The notes beneath the pieces were generated by a model. That model saw only the letters and a program-made list of their open reading frames with translations. It did not search any database and was not told the DNA's origin. The position numbers and the translations under genes are program-made. From a virus, in IMG/VR virus record IMGVR_UViG_3300025131_000261, positions 1 through 30,455 of that record: a DNA stretch of 30,455 nt, one strand, 5' to 3'. How positions within the stretch are numbered: position 1 is the first letter of the stretch; every line of letters starts with the position of its first letter. Below are positions 7,800 to 15,425 of the stretch, one piece after another.

Positions 7800-8192
7800 A
7801 TGCCTAGCTTTGGTAAGAGATCAAGAGAACGATTAGAATCTTGTAATAGTGATTTAAGGATGGTATTCAATGAAGTTATTAAACACGTGGATTGCTCAAT
7901 ACTCGAAGGTCATAGAGAAAAAGAAAGACAAAATCAGTTATTCGATGAAGGAAAGACTGAGGTTCTTCATCCTAATGGTCGGCACAACGATTTTCCTAGC
8001 AACGCTGTGGATGTCGTTCCGTATCCAGTAGACTGGGAAGATAGAGAACGAATGACCTTGTTCGCAGGTTTTGTTCTTGGTGTAGCCAATCAAATGGGAA
8101 TAACACTACGTTGGGGTGGGGACTGGGATCAGGACTTCGAAGTACATGATAATATGTTTGATGACTTTCCACACTTTGAGATAAAAAGATGA
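7800..8192 (+). CDS. M15 family peptidase endolysin
   Basis: A 130-residue protein of the phage L-alanyl-D-glutamate/D-Ala-D-Ala peptidase type (MEROPS M15). The motif GRHNDFPSNAVDVVPYP (residues 60-76) supplies the zinc ligands H62 and D71, and H125 in PHFE near the C-terminus supplies the third. The residues around GHREKERQNQLFDEGKT are also typical. These enzymes cut peptidoglycan cross-links or stem peptides at lysis. There is no signal peptide, so a holin or similar pore is needed. The three following membrane-associated genes support a lysis role. No clear Shine-Dalgarno precedes the ATG, and translation may depend on reinitiation from the upstream gene. Confidence 0.88.
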   Translation: MPSFGKRSRERLESCNSDLRMVFNEVIKHVDCSILEGHREKERQNQLFDEGKTEVLHPNGRHNDFPSNAVDVVPYPVDWEDRERMTLFAGFVLGVANQMGITLRWGGDWDQDFEVHDNMFDDFPHFEIKR

Positions 8193-8431
8193 TTGATAAA
8201 AATATCATAGGAACTGGATTAACAATATTGACGATATTAGGCACTTTTATCTTCTCGTTGGGGATTACTTCGCACAAGATGGAATCTTTTGAAAAAGACA
8301 TAAATACTCAATCAATAAAGATAAATAAGAACCATGAAGAAATCAATAACCTAGAAAATACTCAAATTAAAATAGAAACAATGATGAAAGAAAGATTTGA
8401 TAAAATCGAATCACTCTTAATGGAGATGTAA
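8189..8431 (+). CDS. Membrane-anchored coiled-coil protein, lysis-associated candidate
   Basis: An 80-residue protein. An N-terminal hydrophobic helix (about residues 6-26, IIGTGLTILTILGTFIFSLGI) is followed by a long charged, probably coiled-coil region ending in ERFDKIESLLMEM. This plan matches XhlA-like or i-spanin-like phage lysis accessories, but the membrane helix is at the N-terminus and no clear signature distinguishes the two. The start overlaps the endolysin stop by ATGA, indicating coordinated translation with it. Confidence 0.6.
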   Translation: MIDKNIIGTGLTILTILGTFIFSLGITSHKMESFEKDINTQSIKINKNHEEINNLENTQIKIETMMKERFDKIESLLMEM

Positions 8432-8436
8432 AGTGA

Positions 8437-8829
8437 ATGGGCGAGGAACAGTTAAAGGAACTTGGTACGAACTTAATTGGGAATTATGGATGGCTATTCT
8501 TTGTTGGGTTTGTCGCAATGATGTTCAGATCAACTATCGAAGGATTAGTAGAATCCGTAAAAATCTTTTGGGGAAATTCAATAAATATTGGCGATGTGAT
8601 TTACATTTGGATAGAGGGAAAGAAATATGCAGGCCGCATTGTAAGGCTTGGTTTGTTCAAGTGTTCAATCGTGGTTTATAATGTGGACCACAATGATGAT
8701 GGAAAACCATTTATTAGTGGTGGCGAAGATTTAGAAATACAGAATAGTAAGATAAAAGACTATACAATGACAAGACCTATGGACAATATAGATATAAGTA
8801 ATTTTAAAAAAAATGGATATAAGGAGTAA
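8437..8829 (+). CDS. MscS-like beta-domain membrane protein
   Basis: A 130-residue protein with one hydrophobic segment (residues about 14-31, IGNYGWLFFVGFVAMMFR), an amphipathic helix, and then NSINIGDVIYIWIEGKKYAGRIVRLGLFKCSIVVYN. This follows the order of the MscS mechanosensitive channel beta domain: a GD-V element, a G-x-V/I strand, and later a 'PNS'-like element, here IQNSKI at 101-106. True MscS proteins have three membrane helices and a C-terminal vestibule, both missing here. It lies between lysis-type genes, so it may contribute to membrane permeabilisation or osmotic control. The similarity was recognised by eye; function is inferred. Confidence 0.55.
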   Translation: MGEEQLKELGTNLIGNYGWLFFVGFVAMMFRSTIEGLVESVKIFWGNSINIGDVIYIWIEGKKYAGRIVRLGLFKCSIVVYNVDHNDDGKPFISGGEDLEIQNSKIKDYTMTRPMDNIDISNFKKNGYKE

Positions 8830-8831
8830 CA

Positions 8832-9113
8832 ATGGATTTTATAATGAATAATATAGCAACAATAGCAGGTGTTGGTTCGGGTGGAATCTTAATGGTTATC
8901 TTGAAGAAAATCCCCAACGAGAAGATATGCAAAGTAGTAGAAACATTCTTCTTCGGATTGGGGAAAACAGCAACACTAGGATTATCTAAATGGAGTTGGA
9001 GCAAGGGTGTTTGGAACAAGACCATCGAACCATACGTGGTAGACTTAATAGATAATGTGTTCGGGAGCATAGTCAGAGGAATAATAAAAGGACTAAAATC
9101 AGACAATGATTAA
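8832..9113 (+). CDS. Small membrane protein, holin candidate
   Basis: A 93-residue protein with one likely hydrophobic helix near the N-terminus (residues about 6-25, NIATIAGVGSGGILMVILKK). The rest is amphipathic with several Trp and Lys residues (KWSWSKGVWNKTIEPYVVD) and ends in charged residues. Holins are small, variable membrane proteins, so the assignment rests on size, hydrophobic segment and position in the cassette rather than on a motif. It follows the MscS-like gene by two bases and overlaps the next by eight. Confidence 0.45.
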   Translation: MDFIMNNIATIAGVGSGGILMVILKKIPNEKICKVVETFFFGLGKTATLGLSKWSWSKGVWNKTIEPYVVDLIDNVFGSIVRGIIKGLKSDND

Positions 9114-9363
9114 TCCATTTGCTATATTAAAGACTGTGTCCACTATCGGCAAAACTATTTCTGACGTAAAGAGGGAAATTAAGAAAGCCAAGAAAGATAT
9201 AAAGAACGATATGCAGCCATTAAAAACCTATGTAAATGAACCGAATCAAAACAATATAGATATTGCTAAGATGAAAGATGATATTATATTGCTAAAGAAT
9301 AAGGTCAAACAACATGATACCAAAGCAAATAGAAAACGTGATAAAAAATGGTATGACGAATAA
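9106..9363 (+). CDS. Small coiled-coil protein
   Basis: An 85-residue, very lysine-rich protein with heptad-like repeats (KTISDVKREIKKAKKDIKNDMQ and KMKDDIILLKNKVKQH). It has a short hydrophobic N-terminus (MINPFAILKTVSTIG) that may touch the membrane, but no full transmembrane helix. It overlaps the preceding membrane gene and ends in a TAATG overlap with the first fibre-like gene. It could be a lysis accessory or a small structural linker; the sequence does not decide. Confidence 0.55.
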   Translation: MINPFAILKTVSTIGKTISDVKREIKKAKKDIKNDMQPLKTYVNEPNQNNIDIAKMKDDIILLKNKVKQHDTKANRKRDKKWYDE

Positions 9364-10100
9364 TGGCTTACGGAACATCAAATAGAATAAATGGTAATAA
9401 GAATCAGGAGAATCTTGATAGACATCTCAAGCTAGATGATAGATTAGATTCCCATCAAAAGCCAGTTAAGATAGGCGATGATATTACTGGATTGCTATTA
9501 TCAGACAAGGATGTAAAAGTAGAGGGAGATTTAGATGTTTATGGTGCATTAAATGTTAGTGGAAATATGGGAGTTAATCTATATAATGATTTTGCTCCAT
9601 CAGAAAGTGCTTATGCAGGAATGATACTTGGATATACAAGGATTCAAAACAATGGAACTACCTCAGGTCAAGCTAATATTTCTGTTAATACTGGTTCTAT
9701 GACAGTCCTCCAAACTGTACAAGGAACTGATTTATCTGTTACATTTAAAGCTCCATCAAGTGGTAATGTTGAGGTTGAATGTTCCTTTTGGACTACTGCA
9801 ACTTCTAAAGGTGTTAAATTCAGTTTATCAGATAATGCTTCTTATAATGAAGTAGACGAAACTCACACTTACGATGCAGATTATACTATTTATGTAGATG
9901 AATCTGACCACGCTATGCACACAGTAAGATTCGCAGTTTCAGGGCTTACAGCAGGAACATCTTATACATATTTTTTAGCAGGGTTAGCAAGTGGAACATT
10001 TAATCTATCACACGGGAGAAATAGAACAGCAGGGACTTTCTACCCACCAATAATTTTAAAAGCAATAGCGTTGCCTGCAACAATAACAACAGGAGAATAA
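9363..10100 (+). CDS. Fibre- or decoration-like structural protein
   Basis: A 245-residue protein. The segment DDITGLLLSDKDVKVEGDLDVYGALNVSGNMGV (residues about 38-72) has the alternating short-strand pattern of trimeric beta-helical phage fibre or spike shafts. A Ser/Thr/Asn-rich beta-strand domain follows, with a FKAPSSGNVEVECSFWTTA region like receptor-binding or decoration folds. It begins a run of three such genes lying between the lysis cassette and the neck genes, rather than after the tail genes. It could decorate the capsid or form a neck or tail fibre. No enzymatic motif is seen. Confidence 0.6.
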   Translation: MAYGTSNRINGNKNQENLDRHLKLDDRLDSHQKPVKIGDDITGLLLSDKDVKVEGDLDVYGALNVSGNMGVNLYNDFAPSESAYAGMILGYTRIQNNGTTSGQANISVNTGSMTVLQTVQGTDLSVTFKAPSSGNVEVECSFWTTATSKGVKFSLSDNASYNEVDETHTYDADYTIYVDESDHAMHTVRFAVSGLTAGTSYTYFLAGLASGTFNLSHGRNRTAGTFYPPIILKAIALPATITTGE

Positions 10101-10126
10101 TGAGCTTAACGAAAGGAAATTTTTGA
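10100..10126 (+). other. Eight-codon ORF running into the next gene: frameshift or indel site
   Basis: An ATG at 10100, coupled by TAATG to the upstream gene and preceded by GGAG (10092-10095), opens a frame encoding MSLTKGNF before a TGA at 10124. The sequence A AAT TTT (10117-10123) has the X XXY YYZ form of a -1 slippery heptamer, and slipping there enters the downstream structural gene. Alternatively, the five-T run has lost one T by mutation or sequencing error. Confidence 0.5.
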
Positions 10127-10128
10127 TT

Positions 10129-10917
10129 ATGACTCTCGTCGGGAAAACATTAGCAGGAAGCTATAAAGATTTATTACAGGTAGATAATTCTAACAATGGA
10201 ATTGATGGAAATGCGAGAAGGATTAAAGATGGAGAGGGAACTGCGTCTGTTATTAGTTTCTCTGATGATATTCTAGCAGTACAACCAGTTAATGATGATA
10301 CGGCAGCAACATTTGTAGTAAATAATTCAGCAGGAGATGTTTTATTCTTTGTAAATACAACAGACACTAAAGTAGCAGCACTCGGCAATAATCTCAATAC
10401 TCAGTATGCACATTTCGGAGTAACAAACGGACAATCACAAGCGTATGTAGACGATACTCATCAAGCAATTCCATTTAATTCTGCTCCCTACGGAGCTTAT
10501 CTTTTCCCTCCCTCTTTTGGAACATCAACTGATCCTGCAACAACATTTACAACAGCAGACGGGAACGGAACAAGAGCAGGGGATTTAGTTCCTGTTGTAT
10601 GGTTTGTACCTGATGCAATATCTATTGATAGTGTAACATCTTTTGAGGGGGCAGATAATGCAACTGGAGATACTACTCGTATGCACCTATTCAGCTATGA
10701 TTTTACAAGTGGATCAACATCTGCGTTGACGGGTGGGACATTACTCGCACACAATAGCGATGTAACTAATGCAGGTAGTGAACAATCATATAAAACCAGT
10801 TGGACTGTTGATAGTGCAGCAGTATCATCAGGAAAAGTAATATTAGCATTTTTCAGGTCGGATAGCATTAATTCTGATTATTCAATAACTATAACAGTAA
10901 AATATCATTTAACTTAG
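10129..10917 (+). CDS. Fibre- or decoration-like structural protein
   Basis: About 262 residues, rich in Asp, Asn, Ser, Thr and Ala with alternating hydrophobic strands (DVLFFVNTTDTKVAALGNNL; SDYSITITVKYHLT), characteristic of phage fibre or decoration proteins. The start is unclear. The frame is open from TTG 10123, and ATG 10129 is the first methionine, but the best ribosome binding site serves an ATG at 10100 in another frame. A -1 shift at 10117-10123 would add MSLTKGNF to the N-terminus. It is followed by a GGAG site and the next structural gene. The function in the virion is unknown. Confidence 0.6.
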   Translation: MTLVGKTLAGSYKDLLQVDNSNNGIDGNARRIKDGEGTASVISFSDDILAVQPVNDDTAATFVVNNSAGDVLFFVNTTDTKVAALGNNLNTQYAHFGVTNGQSQAYVDDTHQAIPFNSAPYGAYLFPPSFGTSTDPATTFTTADGNGTRAGDLVPVVWFVPDAISIDSVTSFEGADNATGDTTRMHLFSYDFTSGSTSALTGGTLLAHNSDVTNAGSEQSYKTSWTVDSAAVSSGKVILAFFRSDSINSDYSITITVKYHLT

Positions 10918-10927
10918 GAGTAGAATT

Positions 10928-12484
10928 ATGGGTTCAGGAGCAGGTTCAGGAGCAACAACAAGTTATGCAGCAGCAGGGGGAGGGTTTGAAGGGAAACGAG
11001 GTAGAAGGGGTTTTGGAAAGCCTATAGATAAAAAAACAAAATCAATAACATATAGTGCAGATACCCCTGATCTTCTACTTGATTTAAACGCAACAGCAAG
11101 TTCAACAGTATCTAAAACTGCACAAATCCAAGCAGTAAAAGTGAAGAACGATGGGTATGTTCCTGCATTAGCAGAATTTGTTTATAATTCATATACAGCA
11201 GAGGGAACAATAGATACCGATGCAAGTGGGCTTAGATATGTGAAATATCTATTAAATCCAAATGAAGAAATCATATTACCAACTACAAGAGCAATAGTAG
11301 GAGATGCAGTAGGAGAATGGGACGGAACTGCTGTTGATAGTGCAGCACCTGATTCTAATGAATATACAGACAGCGGTGCAGACATTGACACAGCGACTTC
11401 AGGGGATGTAGCTTCAGATGCAGCAGTTACAACAATATATCTAGAAGATGGACACTCTAACTTTCTAAGAGCAGGAGATTTAATTCGTTTAGAAAATGAG
11501 ATACTAGAGGTATTAACTGTTGGGGATGGCTCTGATTTAGCAAATAGCACAATAACAGTAAAAAGAGGAGTTTATGGTTCAACAGGAGCAACTCACGCTG
11601 ACGATGTTGCAGTTAGATTTCCATTCTTTAATGCTTATCACGATTTCGATAAATACTCAGTTGCTCAGACGGATTCTAGGGGTAGATGGAAAGCACATAA
11701 CTTCTTTGGCTATGGTAGAGCAGCATCAGGCCAAGCAGGACTAACAGCGGGTTCAATCGCTATCCAATTTTATACTCAGGGCATAGCAAAAGCAGGGTTG
11801 TCAGACATAACATCTAATTCTGAAAGTGGACTAACTGCTTCTACTTCATACGAGTTTGATATAACAGTCGATGGTGGAACTACATTTGATAATCTATCAT
11901 TCACAACAGATTCATCTAATCTAAAATTTGGTGGCTCTGATGGGATTATACAGAAGATACAAGACGCCCTAGACACTCAATATTACACAGCGGGGAATTT
12001 GTTTGAGAAGAAAATTACAGTCGGACTTGAAGGCTCAGATATAGTTTTTAAAAGTGGCTCTTATCTATCAACATCTGCAATAGCTATTGGAGCGGGTAGT
12101 AGTGGAACTGCCGAATTTCTAGGAACAGGAAGAATCCCCGCAGCATTTACATCGGTAGATGCTAGATTAGAAACAGATAAGTTTTATGATCCTATTACAG
12201 ATGGCTCAGCATATAAGCAGATATTTATTCGTGATGATGGTTATGGAAATCTTATATGGAAGAATAATAGAAAAGTGGGAGAAATTTCCTATGAATCGGG
12301 ATTACATTCATTTACTGTGTCAGAGCGACCTAATGCAGAGTTTGTTGTAAGTGTATTACATACAAGTCCATTTAGTGGAAAGTTAGACCCTACCACATCA
12401 GGTAGATTAAACTCACTAAGACAGATACTAGGTAATACTCCACAACAGAAATGTGAAGCTAAACTAACAGTAACAACTTACTAG
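10928..12484 (+). CDS. Large structural protein, fibre or neck appendage candidate
   Basis: A 518-residue protein. The N-terminus is glycine/serine/alanine-rich (MGSGAGSGATTSYAAAGGG), with a repeated GSGAGSG-like DNA segment, followed by a basic stretch (GKRGRRGFGK). The remainder is beta-strand-rich with Thr/Ser/Asp repeats, including SGLTASTSYEFDITVDGGTTFDNLSF (residues about 300-325), which resembles an immunoglobulin-like or fibronectin-like strand pattern. I find no catalytic motif. It lies between two smaller fibre-like genes and the head-tail connector. Likely a virion appendage; the exact site is not evident. Confidence 0.6.
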   Translation: MGSGAGSGATTSYAAAGGGFEGKRGRRGFGKPIDKKTKSITYSADTPDLLLDLNATASSTVSKTAQIQAVKVKNDGYVPALAEFVYNSYTAEGTIDTDASGLRYVKYLLNPNEEIILPTTRAIVGDAVGEWDGTAVDSAAPDSNEYTDSGADIDTATSGDVASDAAVTTIYLEDGHSNFLRAGDLIRLENEILEVLTVGDGSDLANSTITVKRGVYGSTGATHADDVAVRFPFFNAYHDFDKYSVAQTDSRGRWKAHNFFGYGRAASGQAGLTAGSIAIQFYTQGIAKAGLSDITSNSESGLTASTSYEFDITVDGGTTFDNLSFTTDSSNLKFGGSDGIIQKIQDALDTQYYTAGNLFEKKITVGLEGSDIVFKSGSYLSTSAIAIGAGSSGTAEFLGTGRIPAAFTSVDARLETDKFYDPITDGSAYKQIFIRDDGYGNLIWKNNRKVGEISYESGLHSFTVSERPNAEFVVSVLHTSPFSGKLDPTTSGRLNSLRQILGNTPQQKCEAKLTVTTY

Positions 12485-12491
12485 GAGAAAT

Positions 12492-13481
12492 ATGGCTACT
12501 GATTTTAAATATGCAGCACAGACAGATTTAGAGATGTATTACCCTAACTTCTCATCTTATGATGCTAAAAGACAGATACTAGGTTGGGAAACCACAGGAG
12601 TTACGCATTTCTATAAATCATATAATACAGGGCTTATTACTAAATTATTTTTTGATGGTATAGAAGGAACAGCAGTAACAGATGATCCTGATGCAAATTA
12701 TGAGTTTAGATATTCTTCTGGGAACGATTCTGTTGAAGTTTATATAGATACAGCGAATCCAATAGACCTATTAATGGAAGGTGGAATTGACAATGCTACC
12801 TATTTTGACCAAATGCTTGTAAATGCTTCAATGGAGTTGAATAATTTGCTTGATGGTAGATATGCTACCCCATTGCCTAAAGTTGCTCAAATAGACCAAA
12901 ATACAGCGTCAAGTAGCCAATCTAAAGAATATGATGCAATCGTAATTAAGATGACCTGCTATATTTGTGTATCTAACATACTTAGAGCCGAAGGTCAAAC
13001 AGAAGAAGCTGACTACTATTATTCACAAGTTACAAATAGCGAAAGAACTGGAATGGTAGATAGATTAAATGCAGGGGAATTTAAGTTGTCTTATGAAGTT
13101 GATGCAAAAGATAGACAAGGTGCAGTTAATAATAAAAATGTTTCAGGAAGTATGGATATAGTTGAAACAGCAGGAGAATACTATGGAGAAAAATACGATT
13201 TGTTAAAAATAGAAGCAACTGTTACTGGGGTTTATGGTGTTGGTAAAGTAAAAGTTCATTATTACGGAAGTGATAAGATATGGGGTCAAGAATCATCTGA
13301 AGAATTTGTTACTGGGGGGTTACAATCATTATCGGGACTAGGTGGACTGCTTGTAAGGTTTCAAGGAGCAAGTATTACAGATGGAGATACTTGGGAGATA
13401 GAGGTTAATAGTGCAGATAGAAAAATAACCAATGCACAATCATCAGCGATTGAATTAAATAGAACAGGATACACTTATTAA
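12492..13481 (+). CDS. Head-tail connector, DUF1320/Gp36-like with C-terminal beta domain
   Basis: A 329-residue protein. The N-terminus (residues 1-35, DFKYAAQTDLEMYYPNFSSYDAKRQILGWE) and a central helical block (about 105-175, FDQMLVNASMELNNLLDGRYATPLP and IKMTCYICVSNILRAE) follow the Mu gp36/DUF1320 pattern of head-tail joining proteins that attach below the portal. It is much longer than the usual 130-160 residues. An insert of about 60 residues separates the two blocks, and a beta-rich C-terminal domain is added. These additions may decorate the neck. An AGGAG site lies before the ATG, and the stop overlaps the next gene. Confidence 0.7.
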   Translation: MATDFKYAAQTDLEMYYPNFSSYDAKRQILGWETTGVTHFYKSYNTGLITKLFFDGIEGTAVTDDPDANYEFRYSSGNDSVEVYIDTANPIDLLMEGGIDNATYFDQMLVNASMELNNLLDGRYATPLPKVAQIDQNTASSSQSKEYDAIVIKMTCYICVSNILRAEGQTEEADYYYSQVTNSERTGMVDRLNAGEFKLSYEVDAKDRQGAVNNKNVSGSMDIVETAGEYYGEKYDLLKIEATVTGVYGVGKVKVHYYGSDKIWGQESSEEFVTGGLQSLSGLGGLLVRFQGASITDGDTWEIEVNSADRKITNAQSSAIELNRTGYTY

Positions 13482-13918
13482 TGGCCATAACCCCCATAAA
13501 TAATTTTAAGAATATTCTTGATAAGTTGTCTAGTAAATTAAGAGCAGAATTTGGAAACACATTACCAGTATATGTTGGACACCAAACGAAGAATGTTAGT
13601 AGTCAATATTTAAGATTAGAACCAGTTAGTAGTGATTTAGTTGAATATACTAAGGGCTCAGAAAAAAGAGAATTTGCAGTTAATATGTTTTATTATTCTA
13701 ACAAGAAGAATATAGAGCAAGTACAATTAGAAAATGTGCTCAGAATAGTATCAAGGATAGAAGCATTAGTACATGATAATATAAATATTACTTTGGCTGA
13801 TTCGACTGTCGCATATAATTGTAGAATAGAATCAACAGAACTTAATGTTTTAGAAGAAGAAGAAGCGTATGTTGTGCAATTTGTTTGGCAATGTATACAT
13901 CTTGGCAATCTATCTTAA
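13481..13918 (+). CDS. Tail terminator/neck protein candidate
   Basis: A 145-residue protein following the connector by TAATG overlap and preceding the tail tube region. It starts with a helical segment (PINNFKNILDKLSSKLRAEFGNTLPVYVGHQ), then strands (YLRLEPVSSDLVEYTKGSEKREFAVNMFYYS) and a terminal strand (EEEAYVVQFVWQCIHLG). This alpha-then-beta order, size and genomic position fit tail terminator or tail completion proteins such as lambda gpU or HK97 gp10-like. The evidence is positional and general. Confidence 0.6.
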   Translation: MAITPINNFKNILDKLSSKLRAEFGNTLPVYVGHQTKNVSSQYLRLEPVSSDLVEYTKGSEKREFAVNMFYYSNKKNIEQVQLENVLRIVSRIEALVHDNINITLADSTVAYNCRIESTELNVLEEEEAYVVQFVWQCIHLGNLS

Positions 13919-13931
13919 CAAGGAGAAAATA

Positions 13932-14117
13932 ATGATAATAAAAGCAAAAGCAACATACAATGAGTTGGGTGATGGTGATAATTTTAATTCATTATTATCT
14001 GCTTCAACACATTTAAAACTTTTGGCGGGAGAACAAGTAGAATGGAAATCTCCTATACCAAAAAAATTAATGGAACATTTAACAGAAGTAAAAAAGTCTG
14101 AAGGGAGTAAGAAATAA
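13932..14117 (+). CDS. Small hypothetical protein before the tail tube gene
   Basis: A 61-residue protein starting at the ATG at 13932, chosen because AAGGAG lies at 13920-13924; the open frame upstream runs inside the previous gene. It reads MIIKAKATYNELGDGDNFNSLLSASTHLKLLAGEQVEWKSPIPKKLMEHL and ends with a lysine tail. It resembles small phage proteins of unknown function that sit beside tail tube genes. TAATG overlap links it to the tail tube gene. Confidence 0.65.
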   Translation: MIIKAKATYNELGDGDNFNSLLSASTHLKLLAGEQVEWKSPIPKKLMEHLTEVKKSEGSKK

Positions 14118-15112
14118 TGGCTAAATCCGCAACATTTCAAACAAAACAAAATTCAAAAGTAGTAATCGGAACAGAGGTCACTATGGGAACAGCGACACTA
14201 GCAGCAGGAACAACATTAGAACTACCTGTCACTGATTTTTCTTTTAGTGATATTAAAAAACACACATTGAGCGTTGCTCCTGCTAGGTCGGGTGTTGGAG
14301 GAATGACACAATCAGATGATATGGTAAAATGGCAAAGACATGATAGAATGTTTGATATTTCTGTAACATTTCATGCAACAGCACAAGCAATAGATAGAAT
14401 ATGTTTAGCACTTTTTGGCGATGGTACTACTCCTAATTCTTTACTTGGTTCAATGCCTGCTGTGCTTGATTATAGACATGGGCAATCTAATACCACCCCT
14501 GTAACATTATGGTTTGAAAACGCAGGACATGATGGGGAAGGTGTTGATATGTATTTTAACTCTTGTTTATGCACAGGATTGACATTAACAGGAGATATTG
14601 GTTCTAATGGTGGTGTTGTTATTGGAACTGCAACATTCCAAACAGCATATATCCCTACGCAGGGTGCTTTGACCTTTACTGGTGGAACACATACACTTTT
14701 GACTGCACAGACTACCATGTTTAATATGCACGACTTACAAACAACAACACTTGATAGTGAAGATTTGTTGCTTTACAGTTTTGATGTTAATATAGCAAGA
14801 CCAGTAACTCGAATTGGATTTGATTCAGGTAATGATTTCAGGCCAATGGGTTATAGTGTTGGTCAGTATGAAGTTACAGGTTCACTTACTTGCAAAAGAG
14901 ATGGAGAAGTAGATGATGCTATTGATAACGAAGCAGGGATGGCTCTTGATATAGACACAACAGTCTTTCAAATTACAGGAACCAAAGTATTTGTAGATGA
15001 AGCAGGTATTAGTTTTGATGAGGATGGTTGGAAACAAACAATACCATTGAGATTCACATACGATAGTGCAGCGACATCAAATTCGGTAATTTCAATAGGT
15101 ACAGCAGCATAA
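14117..15112 (+). CDS. Major tail tube protein
   Basis: A 331-residue, beta-strand-rich protein located after the neck proteins and before the tail chaperones, where the tail tube gene is expected. Features include FQTKQNSKVVIGTEVTMGTATLAAGTTLELPVTDFSFS at the N-terminus, RMFDISVTFHATAQAIDRICLALFGDG, and repeated strands such as GYSVGQYEVTGSLTCKRDGEVDDAI, typical of environmental siphovirus tail tube proteins. The subunit polymerises as rings around the tape measure to form the tail. Its size suggests an added domain compared with the shortest family members (about 150-200 residues). Confidence 0.8.
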   Translation: MAKSATFQTKQNSKVVIGTEVTMGTATLAAGTTLELPVTDFSFSDIKKHTLSVAPARSGVGGMTQSDDMVKWQRHDRMFDISVTFHATAQAIDRICLALFGDGTTPNSLLGSMPAVLDYRHGQSNTTPVTLWFENAGHDGEGVDMYFNSCLCTGLTLTGDIGSNGGVVIGTATFQTAYIPTQGALTFTGGTHTLLTAQTTMFNMHDLQTTTLDSEDLLLYSFDVNIARPVTRIGFDSGNDFRPMGYSVGQYEVTGSLTCKRDGEVDDAIDNEAGMALDIDTTVFQITGTKVFVDEAGISFDEDGWKQTIPLRFTYDSAATSNSVISIGTAA

Positions 15113-15141
15113 TAACATAGGAGTAGTTTTAAATACCAACT

Positions 15142-15411
15142 ATGGAACAAAAAATAAAAAGTACATCAACGGGGAAAGATTTAATATATAATCTTAAAGA
15201 GATAACGATGCCCTTGCGAGAAGAATTTATGGATGCTTATATGTTAGCTGAATCAAGTGAGCCACAAAAATTCTCTTTATGGGTTAATTGTGTTAGAATA
15301 GTTACGACTTTAACAGATGATGATTTATTAAAACTTACTGATATTGAAATAGTACAAGTGGCGGTAGATTCTTTGCTTGTTATAAATAATAAAAAAAAAG
15401 TGAAGAAGTAA
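15142..15411 (+). CDS. Tail assembly chaperone (short form)
   Basis: An 89-residue protein between tail tube and tape measure, the position of lambda G-type tail assembly chaperones. It has KEITMPLREEFMDAYMLAESSEPQKFSLWVNCVRIVTTLTDDDLLKLTDIEIVQVAVDSLL, which looks helical and acidic as in the family. The 3' end contains a nine-adenine run at 15391-15399, and a -1 slip there continues into the next frame without a stop for the rest of that gene. The short product is the in-frame form. Confidence 0.8.
   Translation: MEQKIKSTSTGKDLIYNLKEITMPLREEFMDAYMLAESSEPQKFSLWVNCVRIVTTLTDDDLLKLTDIEIVQVAVDSLLVINNKKKVKK
15393..15399 (+). promoter_or_regulatory. -1 ribosomal frameshift site in tail chaperone genes
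   Basis: The heptamer A AAA AAA inside the nine-adenine run fits the slippery pattern X XXY YYZ in the chaperone frame. Slipping gives AGT GAA GAA GTA and an open frame through to the second chaperone gene. The zero frame ends at a TAA at 15409-15411. G/GT-type frameshifts are well established in siphophage tails. Confidence 0.8.
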
Positions 15412-15425
15412 AATTAAGACTAAAT

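Noticed and set aside
8433-8681. 82-residue ORF in another frame at the start of the MscS-like gene
   Set aside because: It overlaps almost wholly with the better supported frame at 8437, which has coherent hydrophobic and beta-domain patterns.
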